Positions 40,202-51,960 of a stretch of 64,000 nt of DNA are shown piece after piece. The position numbers were made by a program, and so were the translations under genes. Every line of letters starts with the position of its first letter. The stretch's first letter is position 1. The stretch lies in NCBI GenBank assembly GCA_021613335.1, contig JAJTWR010000251.1, positions 2,146,001-2,210,000 on the forward strand, read 5' to 3'. Source of the DNA: Whitmania pigra. Taxonomy: Eukaryota; Annelida; Clitellata; Hirudinida; Haemopidae. Under the pieces are notes generated by a model that saw only the letters and a list, made by a program, of their open reading frames with translations, was not told the DNA's origin and ran no database searches.

Positions 40202-40673
40202 CGATAATTTCGTAATAGCGCCAGTGCTTATGTTTTGATTTCGTTATAAAAGTTGTTAGTAGTTCAAATAATTAAACAGACTGTTTAATTTTAATTCTAG
40301 TAAATAAATACATTTTTAAACTCAAAAAACTAAAATTTAAATAATAGTGTAATAAATTTTAAATAAATATAATTTTTATATTTTAAAAAGTTGTAGACTT
40401 TAAAGCCAATTTTCTCGCGCCAATGTAATATTATGCTGTTTCTAATTCAAGAATATTTAATAGCATTAGTCATCAATAGAGACTCGTAGTTATTGTTTAT
40501 CAATATTCACGGATTTGTGTCGTTCCCTCAGACTTTGCCATTTGAGTTGTATTTAAATAGTTCTTGGATTACGGAATACTTTAAGTTGTTTTGTAATTCA
40601 TTTTTGAATTAAACACATCATTGGAAAACAAAAATAAATTACATAACTATCAATACCTCATCACATATTGAAA

Positions 40674-42726
40674 ATGACCATAGCCGAGGTTTTTGGATGT
40701 TCCATGATAGCATTTGGTCCTCCCCTAATAATGTACATTGTTACCATTTCCAAGGATCCTTTACTCATCATCGTCTGCTTTGCTAGGTGAGATGAAACCG
40801 AGTGTCATGTCTGTCTATTCATTCAAATTTTCGATTAACTTCATGCTGCAGTAGTTTTGTTTGTTAATAAAACATTTAAATATATAATTTTTTATTAGAA
40901 ATTCTACTTTTGCAAATTGTAGAGTGGATGAGTTTGCAGGAAAGATGTGAAATTACTATTTTAAATCATTGTTATCATTGCAGTGCATTTTTTTGGATGA
41001 TCTCTCTACTGCTGTCAGCAGCCCTTTGGATGATAGTTATACCACTGAGGGATCTATATGCCTTTGGTTTAGTATTCTCAGTTTTATTCCAGGAAACTTT
41101 CCGCCTGCTCTTCTACATCTTAATCAGGTCTCTTCATTGGTATAATTTATAAGGAAAATTAAATATCTCCATGGAATAAAATTAGTTTTTTTGAGTCTAT
41201 AAATATTTATTAAATTGTTTTTTTCCTGTTTTATTATAAGATTTTTTTTTTGGTGGTCAGAAAAGTAAACATTTGGTCTTACAATATCTTTTCAATATTG
41301 TGATTTATTAGGTATGGTGCTAGCTAATGGAATTATTATTAGGAAGTAATTAAAAACCTATTCCTAATACAGAAAGGCTGAAAGGGGTCTTGAAAAGGTG
41401 TGGCAGATGGGTGTCAATGACAAGTCTTTGTTTACCCACAGTAACCGCCTCTCCTATGGTTGGTTGTCCTTGATTAAATATAATAATAGTTCATTTATAG
41501 GGCACCTTAAGCATAGCATCATTATAAAATATGCTTAAATAACTTATGCAAATATCAAAGATGTGTTAAATTTAGAATAAATAATTAGTGACTATTCACT
41601 CCTGAGACAAAATTTCTTGCCAAATACCAAAAAAAGATCTGAACTTATTCATCCTTTCATTACCTCATTATAATAGTAAATGATAATTATAATAATTATA
41701 ATAGTATAATGATAATAATGATGAATGGAATGATATTATATTATTAACTCATCAACTCCATTATCTGTATTCATTGTCAGCTAATTGATTTTAGTGGCAG
41801 GTTTGGGCTTTGGCACCATCAGTGGAGTCTTCTCACTGGTCAACCTCTTGGCTGCCATGAATGGACCGGGCACGATCGGCCTAAGGGGCGATGATCAGGA
41901 TTTCTTCATCAACTCAGGTGATTGTGATAACATTAACCATGGTTGTTTCGATTGAGGATGTTATTAAAGGCTAACACTGGGTAACTTGGTTTTGAAGTGG
42001 TAGAAGTTAAATATTAACTATGCAGGTTTTTGCAATAAAGTTTTCTTTTCTTGAAATGTAAACGAATGAAATTGAATTTCTCAAGCTGAGGTATTGCAAT
42101 AATACCAATAACAAAAACCTCTTATGTTTTCACTTTCCGACAGCATTCATGGCTCTCGGTATAACTCTCAACCACATTTTCTGGGGTTTGTTGTTCTTCG
42201 ACGGCATTAAAAATGAGAAATACTACCAGCCTGTATGTGTTGTTTGCTGCCACATGATTGTTTCCTGCTTTGTGAGTAGTTTTTTCTTGCCTTCCTCCGT
42301 TCCTTTTCTGGGAACTTTGTCCTTATATTTAATAATTATGGTTATATCATGGCATACTGACCATTTGAGTAACGCTATTAATTTCACATATCTGTAAATT
42401 AATATCATTCATTTGCAATTTGTAGTCATAGCTCATGATTACATCATTACTTACTCTTTCATTAATATCATAATGTGAAAATAATAGTATTATAATTTGT
42501 TTAAAATAACTCTATTAATAAACATATTTATTAATTTATTCAACCACTCAACCAGTCCCTGCTTGCCCTGAGGGGTCTCGTTTGTATCAGCCTCACCGTC
42601 ACGTATGCCATGCTGGTCGGCGTCATGATCTGGTACTACTTTGCTTCTGGTGGCAGCATCCGGTCTTTTGTCGGCTCGTTCACGAAGAGACCTTCCTCCG
42701 AGCAAGTACAGCAAGGCAGCCAATGA
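40674..42726 (+). CDS. APH1: APH-1, gamma-secretase scaffold subunit
   Basis: Six exons (40674-40786, 40984-41127, 41373-41458, 41795-41917, 42144-42271, 42556-42726) join in frame to 254 aa, typical of the family. APH-1 is a seven-span membrane protein that, with presenilin, nicastrin and PEN-2, forms the protease that cleaves Notch and APP. The N-terminus M-T-I-A-E-V-F-G-C matches the family's first helix. The fourth span carries the assembly motif G117-x-x-x-G121-x-x-x-G125. The two conserved histidines are at 166 (N-H-I-F-W-G) and 192 (C-C-H-M-I). The last span is followed by A-S-G-G-S-I-R-S, close to the family's A-G-G-S-L-R-S. Nothing is missing. Its start lies 464 bp beyond the foldback element, and GINS3 starts on the element's other side, so the two genes were once close head-to-head neighbours. 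Confidence 0.95.
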
Positions 42727-44451
42727 GAGTCCGGTCGTCGTGTTGTTCCCCGTTCATTCGGCCAATCACTGAAGGACAATTTTTTTTCTCTAGCATGCAA
42801 GGGTTTATCCAGTACTTTGTCATTCATGGGCAGAGTTTGCATGGATGTATTTAACACAGCCATTTGGACATGTATGGACTGTTTATAATTTCCTCTTTTA
42901 TTTTTGGAATTTCTACTTCAAGCATATAATTTGTAAAAGATTGACAATTTTTATCTTCAATTTAGGACATCTAAATTTAGAACAATCGAAGTTGATAGTA
43001 AATAATTAATTATGATAATATATTATTTATAATAATATAACTATTATTAATTGGTGGTAAAACATTATAATATATGTGTTAAACTTGGTTAGGTTGTTAC
43101 TGATATTATTATTGTTGTTGGTGGTGTTAATTAATTCATGTTAACTGTCACTAGTTTGTTCAAAAGATTTCCACATCATCCTCAACATTGACATTCTCTC
43201 CTATGTGAATTTTTTTATTCTGTCTATGATCAAATTAATTTTATTATTATTATTATTATTATTGTTAATAATTTGCTGGCAGAATTACATCATTGTTCAA
43301 AACATTGTCAACTTTACCATTGTCCTTGTCTCCTCTCCGTGTTGTAATTGTTGTTTTTGTCACATTGTATTGAAACAGGTTCCTGCTTAAAGCTCCCATT
43401 TATGTCAAACTTGTAGCATTCTTTATTGTTAATACTCTTTGTTTGACAAAACGTACCTCTACTTGTTCACAAGACAACAATTCGTATTGCAGATTGAAAG
43501 CTCATGTGCCACTCTAGATCCTCTGTTAAACATTGATTCATGACAAGTTAATGACAGATCATTTTAAATAACCCCCATCGCTCGTTTTGGCGTTTGGGTA
43601 GATTCCCAAATAAACACCCACAAAATAACAAATAATAATAATTTTGTAGTACAGTTTACTTCAGGCGCTGTTTTAATAAATGTCACACACAAATTGCTAG
43701 TTCACCTAAAACAATGTCGTTTATTGAGAAATGAAATGAAGTTTGTTGGCAACACCAGAATTAATAGCACGGATTATAGCTGCATAAGAAAATATGTTGA
43801 CTCATTCACGTGACATTATGCAGAAGATACGCCTAGAATTACTTTTACGACGTAGATTATTAAAGGACTTGATAGATTCAACATAGTTTACAGACAACTA
43901 GTGTGGAAATAACAGCTGCCAAAAGATACTTAAAACTCAGTTCGAGAGATGGATAGAATTGCTGTAAAGCATGCGTCGAAAAACACTCTTGTCGGGGTTT
44001 AGGAATGCCCAGTGAAATCGGCGCGGAGGAGGTGTTGCACCAAGGACCCTAGGCATGCGGCAAAACAAACGAATGAGATGCCTTCGTAGCGCAGCAAGTC
44101 TGTGATGAATAGAACAACTCGATGCTTAGTAGTTGACTTTGCAGTAAAGATCAAATCAACTCGAATTGCACAACAAATATCCTCAGTTATGGTGCACCTT
44201 GCAATGAGTCTGTTTTTAAAGACTGCATTAAATACAAGCACGATAAAACACTAGGGTTCGGCATAGCGGATATCAATGTTAAACCCTCGATAAACAATTA
44301 TAAATTGTGATAAGTTATCAAAGGGGCTAAAAATTATAAGCATGCCTCTGTAAAAATTCAAATTATTTTGAAACAATCAAACAAGAATCAATCTTGAAAA
44401 TAAATCAGTCGTAAAAATGAAATCAGTCTTGATTTGAGTGGAAGTTTTCTT
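42727..44451. other. Intergenic between APH-1 and MAP/tau 3' ends
   Basis: Convergent genes flank this 1.7-kb stretch. It contains presumed 3' UTRs, a short ATT run (43239-43267) and no ORF with support. The 80-codon minus frame at 43999-44241 has no recognisable domain and no splice context. Confidence 0.5.
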
Positions 44452-47400
44452 TTATTCAGCAGGCTGCTCAAGTGCCTCCTTTTCCTCCGCTTTCCCAGAT
44501 ATTTTGAGACTTGCATCTATCCTCGGCTGAGCTGTCTCTTTGAAGCTTAACTTCTGAGATTCAATCTGGAGTCGGCATGTGTAATTGAGGCAATTACATA
44601 CTAGCATTTTTTAATAAGTCATGACTCAGAGTATATAACTGAAAAACTAATTCTACTTCAAACCTTGCATGATTACCCTAAATTTAAAGTCGATAAAGTT
44701 GTGAAAACAGTATAAGAACCTTCTTGTTTCCTCCTCCTGGTTTATGTCCAATGTTGTCTTTTGATCCGACCTTTGCCTGCGCCTTCTCTTTGAAGTCCAG
44801 CTTCAAGCTATCAATCTTTTGGCAGAATATTGAGATATTTCAAGATAAAACATTAACTTGTGCATCTCAAGACAACAATTAAACATGCTAAACTAACCTG
44901 GTTAAATTAAAACTATATTAAAGAAAAAGCAAAAGGGGCAAGAAAACAAAAATCACATAAAGACTAAAACCATTAAGGTTTCCTCGTTAAAGACAATCTT
45001 GAACCTGTCTCGACGACACTCAATCTGTTACCTTTTTTGCACCGCCTCCAGGAACATGGCTGGCGTTGTCGAGAGAACCGATTTTTGGAGCAGCGTCCCA
45101 TTTTAACGAATGACTAACAATCTGTTTTAAGAACAGAGTTCCGAGATGCATGTTCCTATGCTCTCGAATATACTAATTCAAGATTAAAAACCGCCCTCAT
45201 AAAGCAGACGCATTTTATAGATGCGTCATCACTTTTAGTTGCAGCTTGCAGATAAAAATAAGAATTTGCAATCACTTTGTACTGACAAAAATATCTGGTG
45301 TTAATTTAAAACATTTTATTACAATTAGACATAATTTGTAAACTAACTTTTTTAGCTCCTCCGCCAGGAACGTGTTGGGCGTTTTCCAGTGAACCAACTT
45401 TGGAGGTGACTTTCCATTCCAATTTGGCTGATTCGATCTTTATATTTCAAACTAAATTACAATCTTTAAGCACCACGTTATTTAAAACACATTATTTTAA
45501 AACTTGCTTTCTTGACGCCTCCTCCTGGCTTGTGTTTGGCGTTTTCCAGCGATCCTATTTTTGATTCAGCCTTCCATTCTAACTTTCTGCTCTCGACCTA
45601 GCGTAGACAAATTAAGTTTTAATTATTAAAATTAAAATCGAAATCAAGCAGTTGCATGTCTGGTAAAGTTGTTTTTTCTTTTAAAAATAATCAGCAAAAA
45701 CCTTTTTATCTCCACCCTTCGGAGTGTGTTTCATATTATCTTTTGAGCCGCATCTACTTGTCACTTGAGAGAAGTCTAGTTTTTGCGACATTATGGTGAC
45801 CTGGAGACAAATGGAGGCAGTTCAACAATTATTGTCGTCAGTTGTAACTGAATAAATCAACAAGATTTCTCATTTGAATTGTCAAGAGGTTGTTATGATG
45901 CTGGTTCGCTATAATTGTACCTACCCAACAAGTTAAGTTGATTCAATCCAAAGATTATAAAACTTAATAGCTAAACAATTTCCAAATTATGTATTATTTT
46001 CTTATATAATCTTGTTTTAATGCAGTAGTAATTAAATTAAAAAACAATTAAATGGAACAATTTATAACGTTTCCGCCTCCTGGAACGTGTTTGGCGTTTT
46101 CAAGAGATCCAACTTTCGGCTTCACTTGGGACTGGATTGAACCTTTCTGTGAGACTGACGATCTTGGTGTCGAAGCAGTGCTTCCTAAATGAGTATTTAT
46201 AAGTTAATGTTCAATGACGACGATGAATATCCTTTTAGTGAGATTCTTGAATGCCCTATTTAGATGGTCAACGACATGTCAGATGAAAATCAATCCAATT
46301 TAATAGGAAGGACTTTTATCAAAATTCACAACTAAATATTAATTATTCTTACTCTAACTAAGGTTTAATATTATTACAAACAAACGTGAATTTCAAAAGT
46401 CGAATAGAAAGCCGCCTCGCATCCAAATCTAAACTCACTTCAAAATTCTGAATTTTTCAAAAGCCGATATTTGTTAGAGTTTTTTCATCAAAAAATTATT
46501 AAAAAATATTCACATGAAAATAACAAATTACTTTTTCTATAAAAATATATTCGCGCAGATGACGCTAAGAAGGCAGAAAATTAATCCAGGCCGCGAACAA
46601 AATTCGCTCCAACCGCGGCAGGCGCCAACGAATAAATATTAAATTCGAGATTAAAAGCCTCGCCATGACAACCGCATGATGCCGTTGTCATGGTGATCTA
46701 TACTTCGGATTATTCGCCGAATTTTATCTCTTTCAGCGTTCAATTACGAAATTTGGTTACATACTCGTAAAGAATTGCGTACACATTTTTTAGACGAATT
46801 CACTTTTACACACACTTAATCACTTAATTATCGGTACATTAGAAACATGAATGACATAATTGATCGTCCTAATCATCTAGTTATGAAATATACGTTAATA
46901 AAATAACCACTATAGAGTTAGGGTTGCTAGACCTAACCCACGAAACAGTATTACGTTGCCCCTGCTATCCGATGACGTCCTTGAATTTAATTACTTAGCA
47001 AATGGAGTTAAATATTATTTAATCAAGACTAGAAATAAATTTAATTTACTAAACAATAAATACATTTCATTTATCATATTTCCAGTTCAACTCTCTTTTA
47101 AAAATCAGTTCTCAGGTCTCGGGTTGCATTTTCATCATTACCATCACCTTCCATCATTATCATCATCGTCATTAACATTATCGTGATCGTTATCATAATC
47201 GTAGCAATTGGAGAAAGAATTACGTTCCAATTCCGTGACAGGAGATTTTTTGGAAGTATTCATTATTCAAGATATTAAATGGTCTGATGGAATGAATGAT
47301 TGAATGAGTGCATGATTGAATGAATGAATGAACAAACAACCTCCGCAGTCATCGGCAGGTGACTTCAACTTAAGAAGATCTAATGCACCCACAGGAGTGT

Positions 47401-48597
47401 TGGACGGTGTCCTGGGACCTGTGATGATGATGATGGTGGTTGTGATGGTGGTGATGATGGTGACGATGACGAGGACGAGGACGATGACGATGAAGATGAC
47501 GATGATGATGATGATGACTACGACGATGATGATGATGACGACGAATATGATGACGACGACGATGTTATGAATGTTCGTGGTGGTGGAAACTGTTACATCT
47601 ACCACTCAAATAAAATCGAAAGTGAAACTTGCTGCTCAGTGAACTTCTTGTCCTGTCTACGGAGACAGCTCTCTGACAGCCGGGAATTCCAGTGGGCTTC
47701 TGGGAAGTGGGCGTGGCCGCTTTAATTCTATTGGTTCCAGATTTTGGTCTGGCAGTCTGTCCCCTCTCGCCATTGGTTGAAACAAGCTTGGGTACCTTGG
47801 TAGGAGAAGAGGCAGGAGGTTTGGCTTTGAGAGGACTGGCAAATGCACCTGTCGACACACCTGGAGTGACAGGTGTTGGTAAACCAGATGTGAAAACTTC
47901 AGGTGTTGACACTCCAGGTGTTGATACTTCAGGTGTGGTGATGCTGTCAACCATCTTTGATTGTTCGGTGGCGTGTTCTTGTATCGGGTCTACTTTTGGA
48001 GAGGTTACTTCTCGTTCCAAGAAAGCCACGTTGAGAGGGTCGGCATCGAATGCCACCGTATTCGGCATTTCGGTGGAAACTGCCAAGGCGTGATTCGCTT
48101 AATAGTTCATAGTCCGACTCATTCTTAATGTTAAGGTAATGATGTCATGGTTGTCATAGCACTTAATTATTTATGCAGCACTATGTCCCTGAAGCACTAG
48201 AGTCCATGTAACATCAATATAATATAACTGGCCTTTTTATGGGAATGACAACAATGTCCTACTCAATGTTATTCCGTCCATTCATCCATCCATCCGTCCG
48301 TTTATCCATTCCATCAATTATGTGATGATCACCTGCCAAAGGATCAAATTCCTCAAATTCCACGAGCTTTTCCTCGTGATTCCCATCAACACCGTTTTCC
48401 TTCTCCATCTTTTGCAGTGTACCGTTGCCGTTTCTCGTTTCCGTGGCGGATTCATCCTGTCCTCCAATGAGGAAGTTGGAATCTAGATCGGGGGTCGAGG
48501 TCACCTCTTTCGCCGGTTTCAGGAGAGGTTGATCTTTGATTTCACCCAGATTGATAAGGGACCCTTCTAAGCCGTTTTCCTGCTTGTCATTATCCAT
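44452..48597 (-). CDS. Tau/MAP2/MAP4-family microtubule-associated protein with six repeats
   Basis: Nine exons are proposed: 48597-48333, 48079-47603, 46184-46069, 45800-45702, 45597-45508, 45437-45348, 45121-45032, 44815-44720, 44565-44452 (478 aa). Tau-type repeats bind along microtubules and stabilise them. Exon 1 encodes an acidic projection region. Exon 2 is Pro/Ser/Thr-rich with T-P-E-V/T-P-G-V repeats, then basic. Exons 3-8 each carry one repeat of form K-x-G-S-x-x-N-x-x-H-x-P-G-G-G; the exon 4 copy has P-K-G-G and a Cys (R-C-G-S). Exon 9 holds a degenerate seventh copy without PGGG and an acidic tail. Repeat exons 4-8 are 90-99 nt, bounded by phase-0 introns. The intron after exon 5 uses a GC donor (gcaagt at 45507). 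The 3' end of exon 2 (phase 1 at 47603) is the least certain junction, and additional exons between 46.2 and 47.6 kb are possible. Confidence 0.85.
47425..47566. repeat. Interrupted GAT/GAC array
   Basis: About 140 bp of GAY triplets with GAG, GAA, TAC and TAT interruptions, inside the large MAP/tau intron between 46185 and 47602. It generates acidic, Met-rich or Ile/Val-rich open frames, none with support as a gene. Confidence 0.85.
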
Positions 48598-48832
48598 TGC
48601 TTACCTGCATAACACAACTTGAATTTTAAAATTATCTGATATTAATAAAGTAATAATTCAGTTAATTAATAATTGTTATTGATATTTATTGTAACTTAAG
48701 CCGCAGTAGTTTATGGACACAAACAACAACTTTGTCATGAGAAAGTTTCAGAGTTGCAACATGAAGATCACAAACAATAACAATCCTGAAATAGTTTTTT
48801 GATAGTTTTTCATGTTCCTATTTTTAAAGTCC

Positions 48833-49016
<184 letters not shown>

Positions 49017-49139
49017 AAATTTTTATTGTTGATGTTGTTATAATAATTATCTTAACGGCTCGTTGCAGTGCGCAGTTCCAAACTTGTCTAAAACATGGAA
49101 CTTGACAAACAAGGCACAAAAACACGAAACAAAGGCATC

Positions 49140-49262
49140 TTTATATTTTATCCTTGTATTATATATTTATATTATATATTTATATGTTATCTTTATATTA
49201 TATATTTATATTTTATCTTTATATTATATATTTATATTTTATCTTTATATTATATATTTATG
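49140..49262. repeat. 28-bp A/T tandem repeat
   Basis: About four copies of a unit close to tatattttatctttatatta, with small length changes. Entirely A/T plus one C per unit. Confidence 0.8.
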
Positions 49263-49661
49263 GCGTTAATTGAATAGAAATACAAGATGAAGACAACTGA
49301 ACTTCAAGTCACAATGAATGCGAACATGAAGGTAGGAAAACATTGCACCGATTAGCGAAGTTAATGCGAGTAATTGACTCATTGAATAATGCACTAACCA
49401 TGGGTTTGGCTATTTATGAATGGAGTGAATCGGTGATGATGTGGTATTGTAAGGGGATCATCAGGTTAAAATCATCGACAACACCACAAACACCATCATC
49501 GTCGTCGACATCATCATCATCATCATCATCGTCATCGTCATAACAAAGACATCAGACATTTACTTCTTTCAAGTAAGTTCCAATCGAGCTGAGAACAGAA
49601 CATGAGGACACCAAAGAATAAGTTACTTGAAATTATTTTTATCAACTCATGTTGTTGTTGT

Positions 49662-49702
<41 letters not shown>

Positions 49703-50900
49703 GCCGTGTTGGGATGATAAAATGATAATGATGATAGCAATGGTGGTGATAATGATTATGCGATTCTAGCAAAACGAAATGCAGACCGTCTGCAACGCGG
49801 GTCCTCCCTCTGGATATATTACTATCTCTCCTGACCTAATTTACACTTGCATCCGTCCATCCATCCGTACGTCCACCCGTCCGTCCGTCTGTCCATCCAT
49901 CTTTCCGTCATTCCGTCCGTCCATCCATTCCTTAATCGTTGATTTAAACTTTTTATTATTTTCGTAAGTAGTAGATACAAGGATGGATGTACCTAATCAG
50001 CATAATCATCATCATCGTCATCATTGTCGTCGTCGTCGTCATCATCATCATCATCATCATCATCAGTGATCACTGATCAGGTATTTATCCTCTTGCGGAA
50101 AAATGCGACCTACGGAGTTAACAAATTATCGTTAAACGGTGATTTGCTATTGGCTGGTAAATGGGTTGCATACGTCACTGCATAATAATGAATTCCTTCC
50201 TTCCTTCCTTCCTTCCTTCCTTCCTTCATTCATTCATTCATTCATTCGTTCGTTCATTTGCTTTTTCCTTCTATCTACTTGATTGTTTTATTATAGTGTC
50301 ACTAAATTTTTATTTACAAATTATTTACGTTATTATTGATGGAAAAAAGATCTTGTGTCAATAATGAAGACTGACGTCACAAATGTAAACATGAAAGAAA
50401 ACACAAAAAGTCTGCAGAGAAACAGCAACAACAACAACAACATCAGCTGAGGAAACATTAAATGAAGAATACAAATCATTCGAAACAGTGCGAAGAATTG
50501 CAAAGATACAATCCAACATACAAAGATACAACTAAACATACAAAGAAGCATACAAGGATACAAATGCAACATCTTTATGAGCAGACGACCAAAAAATTCT
50601 ACCTTTGTTATCTCGTCGTAGAAACAGAAACATCGTCATCATCATCACAACTGTTTGCAACATAAACAAGGTGACGATGAAGAGGATGATGATGATGATA
50701 ATGATTGTGATGGTTCTAATAATATCGATCATCACGAGAATAATACTGCTCCTAACTCTGGCTTTGTTAGTGTTGTACTTGTCGTATTTGGACATCGTCG
50801 AAGTCAATCAACTGGAACGACTCAATCAACTGAAACAACTGAACCAACTGACCTCTGACCTGAGACTGAACTTTATTTTTTCCTCCGACGCTGGAATTAC

Positions 50901-51569
50901 CTGAAGACGATTCAAGCACTTTCACTTTCGAATAATTGTTCTAAGGACAAAAAAACCGAATTTTAATTAAAGTAATCGATATTCAGTCATCTTACCGCGT
51001 TAACGCATGTCTCCAATTGTAGTTAAACGAGGGATGAAAAGTAACGAAAATTAATCTTCCATCAAACTTAGTATTGATATAAATTAAAAATAATTCTACA
51101 AAATCTTTCAGAAAAACTATGAATCCAAATGTTTGCTTCAGACAGATGTTGTACTTTCCTGCCAACTATAAATAGCACCATAGGCACATTAGCAAGTTCC
51201 TTATGGTGATGATGACGATGACGATGACCATGACGATGGGGGTGATGATGATCTTGCTGAAGAAACGTTTAATTGTAATGGGGCAAGTCTGATTAGCTCT
51301 GGTGAAAGAAAATTGATTCATTAGCATCATTATTAGTCATCGTCATCATCACCATCTACATCATCGTAATCATTATCATTATCATCATCGTCGTCGTCAA
51401 TGCTTTTCACACGATTCTGTAGCTTCCATTGTGAGCCTGATTCAGGTGAAGATGAAAATAAAGGAAAAAATGAATTAACAACAACAACAATAATAAAAAT
51501 AAAAATAATAATAATAATAATAACAATAATAATAACAACAACAAAAACAACAACAACAACAACAACAAC

Positions 51570-51614
<45 letters not shown>

Positions 51615-51928
51615 TTAGTTTCAACTAATAATAACAATATCTGCAAACATATGCAATGACAAGCACTTTATTGTCAACAATTTCATGGACACTGCTGTCT
51701 CATCTGAAATGTCGCCTATTTTATGACGACCACACAAATGCACTTCACTGCTATTGTGCTAAGTTTTCATTATCATCATCGTCATCGTTATCGTCATGTC
51801 TACAGCGAACACCGCCATTTTTGAACTACCAGGAACTTTATTGTCGCCAACCATCATCTTCATCGTCATCATCATCATCGTCATCGTCATCGCCATCGCC
51901 ATCGCCATCGTCATCGTCATCGTCATCG

Positions 51929-51960
<32 letters not shown>

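Larger units (their letters stand above)
35064..40210. mobile_element. Foldback (FB-like) element with long inverted arms and 9-bp target duplication
   Basis: Identical 9-bp direct repeats cgataattt flank the unit (35064-35072 and 40202-40210). Inside, terminal inverted repeats begin actggagtaatcgcag at 35073 and end ctgcgattactccagt at 40201. Each outer arm is about 490 bp and nearly identical to the other in inverted orientation. Each arm continues inward into a tandem array of a 127-bp unit: three copies on the left, ten on the right. The middle (about 35.9-38.5 kb) has no ORF resembling a transposase, so the element looks non-autonomous. A 9-bp duplication and long, internally repetitive inverted arms are features of Drosophila foldback elements, which belong to the Mutator (MULE) superfamily. 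Assignment to that superfamily is inference; the structure is seen directly. The arms are well conserved, so insertion is probably recent. Confidence 0.92.

Noticed and set aside
42490..42863. Minus-strand frames antisense to the last APH-1 exon
   Set aside because: They are shadows of the conserved APH-1 coding strand.
43999..44241. 80-codon minus frame in the APH-1/MAP intergenic region
   Set aside because: No domain, no splice context and no compositional bias toward coding.
47328..47570. Met/Thr-rich plus frame and acidic plus frame over the GAT array
   Set aside because: Repeat-encoded; the right part of the acidic frame is simply antisense of MAP/tau exon 2.
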